Shown here: positions 1-7,243 of the stretch, piece after piece | How positions within the stretch are numbered: position 1 is the first letter of the stretch | Layout: each line of letters starts with the position of its first letter | Origin: UTCHB3 sp008363265 | Lineage (GTDB): Bacteria > Bacteroidota > Ignavibacteria > Ignavibacteriales > Ignavibacteriaceae | NCBI GenBank assembly: GCA_045863055.1 | Contig: BTUW01000014.1 | Location: forward strand, 1 to 64,000 | Reading direction: 5' to 3' | DNA length: 64,000 bases | Notes under the pieces: generated by a model | Databases searched by the model: none | Seen by the model: only the letters and a program-made list of their open reading frames with translations | What the model was told of the DNA's origin: nothing | Translations under genes and position numbers: made by a program

Positions 1-1157
1 TCGCGGTAGCCGACGATCTGAAGTCGAACCGGAACCGTGTAAGCGACGAGATCGCCCGGATGAAAAAGAACAAGGAAGACGCCACTCACCTGATCGAAGA
101 GATGAAGACGGTCGGCGAAGATATCAAGAAATACAACGACGAACTAGCCGTGGTTGATGAAGAGTTTGCCAACCTCCTCCTTTATCTTCCCAATTTGCCT
201 CATGCTTCCGTGCCTGTCGGCAGATCGGCGGACGACAATGTCGAAGTGCGCAGATGGCTCCCGGAAGGTTACGATCTCGACTCACAAGCAGAGGTTATCG
301 ATCACCTGCAGATCGGCAAGAACCTTGGGATACTCGATTTCGAGAGGGGGACAAAGCTCGCGGGTTCGGGCTTCCCACTCTATATGGGTGACGGCGCCAC
401 GCTCGAGAGATCGCTCTTCAATTTCTTCCTCGATTTTCACCTGAAACACCACGGTTACAAGGAAGTAATGACCCCCTTCATCGTGAACAGGGAGTCGATG
501 AAAGGGACGGGCCAGATCCCGAAAATGGAAGACGACATGTACACATGCGAACGCGACGGACTCTTCCTTATCCCCACAGCGGAAGTGCCGATAACCAACA
601 TCTACCGTGGTGAAGTGCTTGAGGAGTCACTCCTGCCGCTGAAACTGTGCGGTTACTCCCCATGTTTCAGGCGCGAAGCCGGCTCTTACGGTCGCGAGTC
701 GAAAGGTTTTCTTAGAGTGCACCAGTTCAATAAAGTTGAAATGGTGAAATTCGTTGAACCCTCAACTTCATACGACGAGCTCGAAAAACTGGTTAACGAT
801 GCCGAGGATATCCTTAAGGCGCTTAACATCCCCTACCGCGTGCTGATGCTCTGCACCGGTGATCTCAGCTTCTCAGCAGCGAAATGCTACGACATCGAAG
901 TATGGTCGCCTGCCGAAAAAAGGTGGCTCGAGGCATCATCATGCAGCAACTTCGAAGACTTCCAGGCGAGACGCGCCAGCATCAAATACCGCCGCTCTGA
1001 GGATAAGAAGACCGCGTTCCTCCACACCCTTAACGGTTCAGGCCTCGCAACCAGCCGCCTTATGGTCTCCCTCCTCGAGAACAACCTCCGCCCCGACGGC
1101 AAGATCAATGTTCCCGAAGCCCTGAGACCGTATTTAGGGAAAGAGGTTATTGGTTAG
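1..1157 (+). CDS. serS: Seryl-tRNA synthetase, 5' end cut by window
   Basis: This is a class II aminoacyl-tRNA synthetase that charges tRNA-Ser (and tRNA-Sec precursors) in the cytoplasm. The reading frame is open from base 3, before the first ATG at 60, and the upstream codons read as the second half of the N-terminal coiled-coil tRNA-binding arm (LKSNRNRVSDEIARMKK), so the true start lies outside the window. Motif 2 is seen as FRREAGSYGRESKGFLRVHQ and motif 3 as NGSGLATSRLMVSLLENN. The C-terminus (RPYLGKEVIG) is complete. Family identity is clear; only the first part of the arm is missing. Confidence 0.97.
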   Translation, partial: AVADDLKSNRNRVSDEIARMKKNKEDATHLIEEMKTVGEDIKKYNDELAVVDEEFANLLLYLPNLPHASVPVGRSADDNVEVRRWLPEGYDLDSQAEVIDHLQIGKNLGILDFERGTKLAGSGFPLYMGDGATLERSLFNFFLDFHLKHHGYKEVMTPFIVNRESMKGTGQIPKMEDDMYTCERDGLFLIPTAEVPITNIYRGEVLEESLLPLKLCGYSPCFRREAGSYGRESKGFLRVHQFNKVEMVKFVEPSTSYDELEKLVNDAEDILKALNIPYRVLMLCTGDLSFSAAKCYDIEVWSPAEKRWLEASSCSNFEDFQARRASIKYRRSEDKKTAFLHTLNGSGLATSRLMVSLLENNLRPDGKINVPEALRPYLGKEVIG

Positions 1158-1173
1158 GTATTAGGTAGACTTT

Positions 1174-1326
1174 AAACCGCAAAGATCGCGAAGGACGCAA
1201 AGGGGTTTATAAATTCTCTTGCGCTCTCTGCGTCTTTTGCGGTTTCCTGTTCTCTTTCTTTGCGCTCTTTGCGTCCTTTGCGGTTTCGTATTCCCATCTT
1301 TGCGCACTCTGCGTTCTTTGCGGTTT
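1174..1326. repeat. Four copies of a TTTGCGTCTTTGCGGTTT-type repeat
   Basis: The 284-base gap after serS holds four copies of a roughly 29-base repeat built around GCGTCCTTTGCGGTTT. The first copy (about 1174-1202) is inverted and the next three (about 1217-1245, 1258-1286 and 1298-1326) are direct, so the first can pair with any of the others. No reading frame or terminator poly-T tract accompanies them. The rest of the gap (1327-1441) shows nothing beyond a possible leader for the next gene. Confidence 0.7.
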
Positions 1327-1441
1327 AATAACAACCTTTTGGAAATCTCCCGAAATATTTGGAAATTAATTAGCGGATTTGCCGGAGTTTGAAGGCGGGT
1401 CTGCTCTAACAGGACCTTTCCAAATATAAGAGGATGATGTT

Positions 1442-1804
1442 ATGCAGAGAGATTACATTTTCAACGACATGCTATCGAAACTTGCCTCCGACTCGAAGTT
1501 CGTGGGGCTGTTCATGATGATCATGGGTGCTCTGATATGCCTGTCGATCATCGGACTGCCGTTCGGGATACCCTATATCTTCGCCGGAATGCGGGCGAGA
1601 GAGGGAGGAAACCAACTCGGAAGATACATTTCAACCGATGATATCAACGACAAAATTATGGCGTATGAGAATTTCGGGAAACACTTCAACATTATAAAGA
1701 TACTCACCATCATCGGAATCGTTCTGGCGGTTCTCGCGCTCATCTTTTTCTTCACGGTTATTATGGCGATGATCTCGATGTTCATCGGCGGGAGGCCTCA
1801 CTGA
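1442..1804 (+). CDS. Small membrane protein, DUF5362-like (copy 1)
   Basis: A 120-residue protein with two hydrophobic segments (about residues 18-45 and 80-112) around a short charged loop. The first segment carries the pattern KLASDSKFVGLFMMIMGAL and the loop contains GMRAREGGNQ. It resembles the DUF5362 family of small Bacteroidota-type membrane proteins, whose function I do not know. The stop codon is one base before the start of a paralogue with the same organisation, so the two are co-transcribed and arose by duplication. Family assignment is by eye. Confidence 0.75.
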   Translation: MQRDYIFNDMLSKLASDSKFVGLFMMIMGALICLSIIGLPFGIPYIFAGMRAREGGNQLGRYISTDDINDKIMAYENFGKHFNIIKILTIIGIVLAVLALIFFFTVIMAMISMFIGGRPH

Positions 1805-1805
1805 T

Positions 1806-2174
1806 ATGGAAAGCAACAATAACTATTTTGAAAAAAGTGTTGCCGGAAAGCTCGGCAGTGATGCAAAATTTGTCGGCATTCTCAATATCGTTGTCGGTGT
1901 TATCAACTGCCTGACGATTTCAGGGATTATCGGCGGTATTTTTATGATCCTAACCGGAATGAAAGCCAAGGAGGCCGGCGAGAGGTTTAAAAACTACTCT
2001 GCCTTTGGCGACGAGAGAGAGGAATATCTAGCTCTCGAAAGTTTGGGAGGATATTTTAAATGGATGAAGATACTGATAATCGTCACATTCGCCCTGATGA
2101 TACTCGGGTTCGTTTTCGCCCTTCTGGGTGGCTCCCTCTTCAACCGGCCTGATAACCCTGAATACTACCTTTAA
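1806..2174 (+). CDS. Small membrane protein, DUF5362-like (copy 2)
   Basis: A 122-residue paralogue of the preceding gene: SVAGKLGSDAKFVGILNIVVG matches the first segment of copy 1, and GMKAKEAGERF matches its GMRAREGGNQ loop. Two predicted membrane segments lie at about residues 20-48 and 80-108. It follows the first copy after one base and ends just before an intrinsic terminator, which defines a two-gene unit. The products probably act together in the inner membrane. No catalytic motif is visible. Confidence 0.75.
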   Translation: MESNNNYFEKSVAGKLGSDAKFVGILNIVVGVINCLTISGIIGGIFMILTGMKAKEAGERFKNYSAFGDEREEYLALESLGGYFKWMKILIIVTFALMILGFVFALLGGSLFNRPDNPEYYL

Positions 2175-2184
2175 AAATTAAAAA

Positions 2185-2211
2185 GCTGCCTCGGAAGGGG
2201 CAGCCTTTTTT
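2185..2211 (+). terminator. Rho-independent terminator after the DUF5362-like pair
   Basis: The stem GCTGCCTC / GGGGCAGC (one G-T pair) is followed by TTTTTT, 10 bases after the stop codon at 2174. Confidence 0.85.
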
Positions 2212-2413
2212 AACCATCATTAAGTTTTGGAGCCAACAATAAAAGTGATACTCCGGCTCATATCAACTCATTCATTTCATTCATTCACACTATAATCACA
2301 ACAACTACGCATGTGCCGGAGCATCGGGAGAGATTACTTAATCAACACTAATAGAAGTAACTGAAATTGTAACAAGGGGGCCGTAAAGAAAAGTTCCAAC
2401 CCACGGAAAAAAT

Positions 2414-2465
2414 TTGACAAAAAGTAAACAAAGCTTGATTATCCCTCGATTAAGTTGTATTTTTG
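2414..2465 (+). promoter_or_regulatory. Candidate promoter(s) of the CarH-like regulator gene
   Basis: Two overlapping candidates lie just before the start at 2471. One is a classical sigma70 form, TTGACA (2414-2419), 17 bases, GATTAT (2437-2442). The other is the Bacteroidota form, TTG (2435-2437), 20 bases, TATTTTTG (2458-2465), which matches TAnnTTTG but would give an almost leaderless message. The same TATTTTTG octamer recurs at 60507-60514 with a well-spaced TTTG. I cannot tell which is used. Confidence 0.45.
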
Positions 2466-2470
2466 GGGAT

Positions 2471-3391
2471 ATGAAAGAATTTGTTGAATATCCGATAAAT
2501 GTTGTTGCAAAACTTACAGGCCTCACTTCACACCTGATAAGAGCGTGGGAGAAGAGATACAGGGCGATCGAACCGGCAAGGACGGCCTCGAACCGGCGGG
2601 TTTACACCGAGGAATCGGTTGAAAAACTGAAATTGCTCAAACTTCTTACTTCGAAGGGTTATTCGATCGGAAATGTTGCCGCACTCTCGATCTCCCGACT
2701 GCGCGAAATGCTTGGGCAGCCCGAGCATCTGCACCACATCCCGACACTTGAGCCGAAGAACGAGGGTGACCTGATCACCCGCTGCCTGAAGGCGATAGAG
2801 GAGTACGATTCGCAAAAACTCGAGACGGAGCTGGTAAGGTCATCGCTACAGTTCACAGTACCTGAAATGTTCGACAAAGTTATCACACCGCTCATGCACC
2901 GCACGGGTGACCTTTGGAGGGTCGGGAAGATGAGACCCGCGCATGAACACCTGGCGACCGAGACGGTTAAGAAATTCCTCCGTGGCGTGCAGTCGGCCTA
3001 CGCGCCTCACTCTGCCGCGCCTACCATGGTGATAGCCTCACCCCTTAACCAGCTGCACGATCTTGGCGCGCACATGATCACCCTGACAGCCGCTTCGGAA
3101 GGATGGAAAACCGTTTTTCTCGGGAGCAACCTCCCCGCTGAGGATATAGCCGCGGCCGCGCTCCGCGTAAATGCCCGCGCGATCGCCCTGAGCATCGTTT
3201 ATCCCGATGATGACTCCCACCTTTCATCGGATATACAAAAACTTGGTATCCTCGTCCCGAAAACAATCAAAATAATCTTCGGCGGACAGTCGGTTTACGG
3301 CTATAAAAAAGAGATCGACGGCATCGGCGGAATTGTAGCCAACAACATGTCGGCGCTAAGAAATGTTATGCACGGCATAAGAAGGAAGTAG
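2471..3391 (+). CDS. CarH/LitR-type MerR regulator with B12-binding domain
   Basis: Predicted light-responsive transcriptional repressor that senses light through adenosylcobalamin. Residues 5-75 form a MerR-type winged helix (YPINVVAKLTGLTSHLIRAW), residues about 95-175 the cap domain and residues about 183-300 a Rossmann-like cobalamin domain. The cap carries the diagnostic W-x9-EH motif exactly (W149, E159, H160). The lower-ligand histidine is H196 in QLHDLGAHM, where the usual first acidic residue of ExHxxG is glutamine. The ATG at 2471 is preferred over an in-frame TTG at 2414, because the fold starts here and that TTG lies in a promoter-like TTGACA. Known CarH/LitR proteins control carotenoid and photolyase genes, and both occur in this window. 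B12 binding is inferred. Confidence 0.9.
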   Translation: MKEFVEYPINVVAKLTGLTSHLIRAWEKRYRAIEPARTASNRRVYTEESVEKLKLLKLLTSKGYSIGNVAALSISRLREMLGQPEHLHHIPTLEPKNEGDLITRCLKAIEEYDSQKLETELVRSSLQFTVPEMFDKVITPLMHRTGDLWRVGKMRPAHEHLATETVKKFLRGVQSAYAPHSAAPTMVIASPLNQLHDLGAHMITLTAASEGWKTVFLGSNLPAEDIAAAALRVNARAIALSIVYPDDDSHLSSDIQKLGILVPKTIKIIFGGQSVYGYKKEIDGIGGIVANNMSALRNVMHGIRRK

Positions 3392-3463
3392 AGCCTTAAT
3401 TTTCGAAGTTTTACTTATTTTGAGGGAAGACATTTGATATTTTATTAACCGGTGGGACCCCGT

Positions 3464-3991
3464 ATGAGCAAGACATACAAAGAAAAAAGAAAACCCTTCC
3501 GCACGGAAGAAGATGATCCTGAACAAGGTGGTTTTGTCAAGATCAAAAAGAAAAAGAGGGATATTGATCCGGATTATCCCGTCAATGCCACTCCTGATGA
3601 TAAAAAGAAGATCGACTCCCAACAATTCGGAACAGGTCATCTTGTGGATGATTCACTGGTACACTTCGACCGAGACCTCACACGAAACACGATTCACGAT
3701 CACAGACCGGTGGTCGTAAGTATCCCGCCCAATATGGAAAACAGATTCCTTACAAAGTGCCATCCGTGCAGCACGCGTCCCCGGCCCCGTGATGAGGCCG
3801 ATATTGTTTTCCTCTCTAAAGACACCAATCCTGAGATACTCAAAGATTGTTATATCCTTTTAAACCCGGATTATGCCCAGTATTTTCGTTACCACAATCT
3901 GCTGAGTAAGCGATTCGAGCTTGTTGAAGGAAGAAAACAGGAAATGAGAAGCAAATTGCAGAAACTGGAGGGTAAAAATGGAATGGGTTGA
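3464..3991 (+). CDS. Unknown basic protein, first gene of sigma/MazF/Lon operon
   Basis: A 175-residue soluble protein that I do not recognise. The N-terminal 50 residues are highly charged (FVKIKKKKRDIDPDY) and probably disordered. A central part carries a CHPC pair in FLTKCHPCSTRPRPRDEAD, and the last 30 residues (RFELVEGRKQEMRSKLQKLEG) look helical. The ATG at 3464 is chosen over a GTG at 3452. It overlaps the sigma-like gene by 14 bases, so it belongs to the same operon and probably the same complex. The gap to the CarH-like gene is only 72 bases without a terminator, so read-through from that gene is possible. No function is assigned. Confidence 0.8.
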   Translation: MSKTYKEKRKPFRTEEDDPEQGGFVKIKKKKRDIDPDYPVNATPDDKKKIDSQQFGTGHLVDDSLVHFDRDLTRNTIHDHRPVVVSIPPNMENRFLTKCHPCSTRPRPRDEADIVFLSKDTNPEILKDCYILLNPDYAQYFRYHNLLSKRFELVEGRKQEMRSKLQKLEGKNGMG

Positions 3992-4970
3992 AAACTTTTA
4001 TAGACTCCTTTCCGAACCTGACAAACTTAGCAATGCAGAGCAGAATAAGGCTTATGATGATTTCAGAGCCTGGTTCCAAACAACGGCACAGAGAGTGCTC
4101 TTTGTGCATGATGAGTATGAAGTCGATGACCTTATAGCTGATGTAATTGTCTCGTTATCGGCACGGTTGGAAGGGAGGGGTATGCCAGATAATCCTGAGC
4201 ACTATCTTGTTGTTACCGTACACAACAAACTAAAATCAGCATTCGGTCGCAATGATGTTGCCAATAGATACGCGATAAAAAGACAACTAAGAAAAGTAAT
4301 TGTGAATCTGGAAAATGACGGTGTCATTCACTCTATGAGGGAAAGGACAGGATTTCATGACAGGATCGAAGGTGATCCGGTCGGTCCGGAAGTACTCTTA
4401 GGATATATGTATAAAGTGGGTTCCCCCGTAGGAGGGTTGCGGGAAATGATCCTGGAAGTTATTAAGATGGCCGGTGGCGTCGTTTACACGGAAGACTTGA
4501 TAGACCAATGGCTTCAGTATAAGTTGGAAAGTGCACCCAAACGAGTAACTACTCAACCTGGCACTGACAATGGAGATGACACTTATGACCCTGGCGATTC
4601 TGAATTATCTCCCGATGAGAGGATGATGATCAGTGAGACGGTGGAGGAAACGATTCGAATTTTCGGACTCCTGCTTATGAATACACCAGGCATCACAAAT
4701 CCCCAGATGATAAAAATTATTTACATGCATTTAGGTGGATATACACTCTCTGAAATGGCAGAAATGACTGGATTACCTCAGAACACTGTCGATTATTATT
4801 TGAGTGCCAGAGCTGAGAATGCAATCAAAATGATTCTGCGCAAACAAATTACCTGTTTGAGAGGCTCTCTTCCAGGAAGGGGAGCAGGTGAGATAACTGC
4901 ATATTTTGGGAATGAACTTTCCAGACGGCTAAAAGAAGAATACAACGAGTATTTATTGGACATTAATTGA
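3978..4970 (+). CDS. Sigma-70/ECF-like sigma factor with long linker
   Basis: Probable alternative sigma factor of 330 residues. A sigma2-like region spans about residues 24-105 (YEVDDLIADVIVSLSARLEG, then EHYLVVTVHNKLKSAFGR, equivalent to the DLxQE and WLxxIARN parts). A sigma4-like helix-turn-helix spans about 215-290 (GGYTLSEMAEMTGLPQNTVDY). Between them lies an unusual 110-residue linker (ECF factors normally have 20-60), with an acidic stretch near 195-212. It starts inside the preceding gene and lies 32 bases before the MazF-like gene. In the related Cal module the sigma factor (CalpS) is held inactive by a MazF homologue, which I infer may apply here. Core-polymerase binding is not proven by sequence alone. 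Confidence 0.78.
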   Translation: MEWVENFYRLLSEPDKLSNAEQNKAYDDFRAWFQTTAQRVLFVHDEYEVDDLIADVIVSLSARLEGRGMPDNPEHYLVVTVHNKLKSAFGRNDVANRYAIKRQLRKVIVNLENDGVIHSMRERTGFHDRIEGDPVGPEVLLGYMYKVGSPVGGLREMILEVIKMAGGVVYTEDLIDQWLQYKLESAPKRVTTQPGTDNGDDTYDPGDSELSPDERMMISETVEETIRIFGLLLMNTPGITNPQMIKIIYMHLGGYTLSEMAEMTGLPQNTVDYYLSARAENAIKMILRKQITCLRGSLPGRGAGEITAYFGNELSRRLKEEYNEYLLDIN

Positions 4971-5002
4971 TTGGCAATCCTCCCGATGAACAGGAGTAAA
5001 AA

Positions 5003-6007
5003 ATGAACGAAAAGAAATTTATTCAAAAAGATGATCAGGCTTACTTCCCCGATTTCGACAGGTTTATGGAGATCGTGAAGTCTGCCAGAGCTGCGCTGGA
5101 TGACCACCCGCCGAAGATCGAAGCCGGTCAGGTTTGGGGAATAGCGGACAAAGACTACAGGTTTATTGTGCTCACTTCACCTGAAAAATCATTAACCGGC
5201 AAGGATATCCGCGTAGTGCCCGTGACCAGGGAAAAAGGCCTCGCCAGCGTTGAAGATGTGATCATACCAGAAGGCGCAGTTTACCGCGCTTCTTCAGTTG
5301 TGATGCCTTTTCAGGTTACCAACATTTTAACTGATAAACTTGATCTCTTCTTCGGTACTGTCGAACAACCTGTAGTTGATTTTCTGCAGGAAACCGTACG
5401 GTCCGGAAAGTTGGCTCAGCTTCCAGACGGCACTTATACGGGGGAGGCAGATGTTTTCGATCCCGTCATCATGAAATTCAACTCAGATCTTAAAAGCGAA
5501 CTGCTGGCTTATGCCGAAGAGGTTTTCGTGATGATCGAGCAGCTTCAACCCGTAAAATTGGAAGACCCAGTCGTTCGGATTGCCGACCTGATCCTGTCAA
5601 AACTGCATACTTTGATCAAATGGGCGTACGACCAGCCGCAAGTTGCTCATAGTTTCCTGGCCGCTCCCGGGACAGTAAATCTTCAAGATTTGGACGAGAC
5701 AAACAGGATAAAAGTTGACGACGCCGAAGACATGATAATAAGTTTTGTAGCAAGATCAGGAAGTGTTTCACTTGAATTTCTCTCAAAGAAATTTAACGAG
5801 ACCAGATCAATAAATGAGATCAAACTTGAGTCAACATCAGAGCATAACAAGATCAGTTTCGCGACTGATCAGACACTTAAGTTTTCCAATAGAAAGATCA
5901 CCGTCGAACTTCCTTTGGGGTTTATTGAGGGGATCAAGAAACTGTTTGAGTTAAAGCTGTCATTCAAAATAGAAGACAAGGTTTTTGATTACCTGATAAA
6001 GTATTAA
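5003..6007 (+). CDS. MazF/PemK-fold protein, candidate anti-sigma factor
   Basis: A 334-residue cytoplasmic protein. Residues about 38-135 follow the MazF/PemK pattern: GQVWGI, then YRFIVLTSP (counterpart of the RPALVL strand), VVPVTREKG, and SSVVMPFQVTNILTDKLDLFFG (counterpart of the SVVLxDQVRTIDxxRL part). R53 and T75 fall where MazF has its catalytic arginine and threonine, but the usual proline after the arginine is absent. The remaining 200 residues are unassigned and mostly helical then beta-rich. No MazE-like antitoxin is adjacent. A strong SD (AGGAG) precedes the ATG. By analogy with CalpT it may sequester the upstream sigma factor and be cut by the downstream protease; a plain toxin is the alternative. 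Confidence 0.7.
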   Translation: MNEKKFIQKDDQAYFPDFDRFMEIVKSARAALDDHPPKIEAGQVWGIADKDYRFIVLTSPEKSLTGKDIRVVPVTREKGLASVEDVIIPEGAVYRASSVVMPFQVTNILTDKLDLFFGTVEQPVVDFLQETVRSGKLAQLPDGTYTGEADVFDPVIMKFNSDLKSELLAYAEEVFVMIEQLQPVKLEDPVVRIADLILSKLHTLIKWAYDQPQVAHSFLAAPGTVNLQDLDETNRIKVDDAEDMIISFVARSGSVSLEFLSKKFNETRSINEIKLESTSEHNKISFATDQTLKFSNRKITVELPLGFIEGIKKLFELKLSFKIEDKVFDYLIKY

Positions 6008-6010
6008 GAT

Positions 6011-7243
6011 ATGGAAGAAATAAAAAAAATATTGCAGGACCACAGGCAGGTTAATCTTGGGCTAAGGAAGCTTGCATCCGAACTCACGCGAATGGAAGAG
6101 AGTGACAGGTTGAGCTTGTTCACACGTTATGAAGAACTCTTTCTTAAATCAAAATGGGCGACCAGGGTAACCGAAGAGACGAAGAGATCACTGGTAGCCA
6201 CAACTTTCCCGGGTGAAGTAAACGAGGCAATTAAATCATATCCCCCTTTCAAGTTCATGTCAGGAGGAACAAGTTCGACCTATCTTCTTACATGTCACGG
6301 AAGTGAAAAATTTGGGGCGGTTTATCGTCTTGCGCTTGAAAATTCCGGTGTGGATGGAAGCGTGAACAGGCTGAAACCAGCTCAGATCGATTCCATACGG
6401 GGATTGGCTGAGGACTATATAAACAGTTTTCTTCCATCCAATCAGTTTCTGATCCTCGAAAATGCGATCGGGCAAAAATCTATACGTTTGACCGATGCAC
6501 TCAACTTGCCCCCGGGACGAGATGTGAACGTTGAGGGTGCATCCTCGGGGCTGCCGCTTTTTCTTCTCTATCTTTCGCAACTCACAGGAAAACCGATGCC
6601 GGTCGATACGGCCATGACAGGGGAGATCGATCCCAATCTGAATGTAGTGCCTGTCGATGGGATCAGACAGAAGATCGAAGCTCTAAGACTTGAATATCCT
6701 GATGTGAAAAAGTTGCTTATTCCCGAGGGTAACATGTTCGACATACAGGAGAGCTTTGAAGGGCTGGAAATATTAGTGGTCAATACGGTAGCTGAAGCAG
6801 TCGAACTTGTTTTTGGCGATTTAAGCGAGGCTATCCTGCAGCAGACAGACCATGTTCTAAGATTCGTGAAGGAGGTTAAAGAGATTGAGTTTTACAACCG
6901 GCAACGTGGTGAAACAGAGACAAGAAGCGTGAATATTTTCAGTCTTAAAACCAAATCGTATCCGATGAACATCCCAACCAAGATAATGCATAAACTTGAC
7001 CTTGCAAGGGAAACGACTGAGGCATTCGAGTCTGATCCGGGGTGGTATTGGCTGGATAATGTCAGACCGCTATGGTACTCGGCATTTCTTGCCGCCAGGT
7101 TTTTTAACAAGGTTTCGATGTTCGCAGTCACCGATACCGGTGGAAATAACAACCAGGCAATAGTTGTTTTCGCAAAGGGACAGGTGGGTGTAATAGCCGG
7201 GGACAGAATAAAAGTGGTGGAAAAGTCTCAAACCACTGAATAG
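6011..7243 (+). CDS. Stand-alone Lon-type Ser/Lys protease (no AAA domain)
   Basis: A 410-residue protein whose residues about 100-272 form a Lon (S16) proteolytic domain. GASSG (176-180) replaces the usual GPSAG, with nucleophile S178. AMTGEIDPNLNVVPVDGIRQKIEA carries the general base K221. The 43-residue Ser-Lys spacing equals that of E. coli Lon (S679/K722). LLIPEGN is the usual strand after it. No Walker motifs and no membrane helix are visible. The N-terminal 100 and C-terminal 140 residues are unassigned, and I see no clear SAVED or CARF signature. The start is 3 bases after the MazF-like gene. It probably cleaves a partner from the operon on receiving a signal. The 3' end overlaps convergent priA by 16 bases. 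Confidence 0.85.
   Translation: MEEIKKILQDHRQVNLGLRKLASELTRMEESDRLSLFTRYEELFLKSKWATRVTEETKRSLVATTFPGEVNEAIKSYPPFKFMSGGTSSTYLLTCHGSEKFGAVYRLALENSGVDGSVNRLKPAQIDSIRGLAEDYINSFLPSNQFLILENAIGQKSIRLTDALNLPPGRDVNVEGASSGLPLFLLYLSQLTGKPMPVDTAMTGEIDPNLNVVPVDGIRQKIEALRLEYPDVKKLLIPEGNMFDIQESFEGLEILVVNTVAEAVELVFGDLSEAILQQTDHVLRFVKEVKEIEFYNRQRGETETRSVNIFSLKTKSYPMNIPTKIMHKLDLARETTEAFESDPGWYWLDNVRPLWYSAFLAARFFNKVSMFAVTDTGGNNNQAIVVFAKGQVGVIAGDRIKVVEKSQTTE

Noticed and set aside
2414..2470. Longer CarH-like protein from a TTG at 2414
   Set aside because: The extra 19 residues do not fit the MerR fold, and the TTG is part of a TTGACA promoter element; ATG 2471 is better.
5003..6007. Ordinary MazEF toxin-antitoxin system
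   Set aside because: No MazE-like antitoxin gene is adjacent, the protein is three times the size of MazF, and the neighbours are a sigma-like factor and a Lon-type protease.
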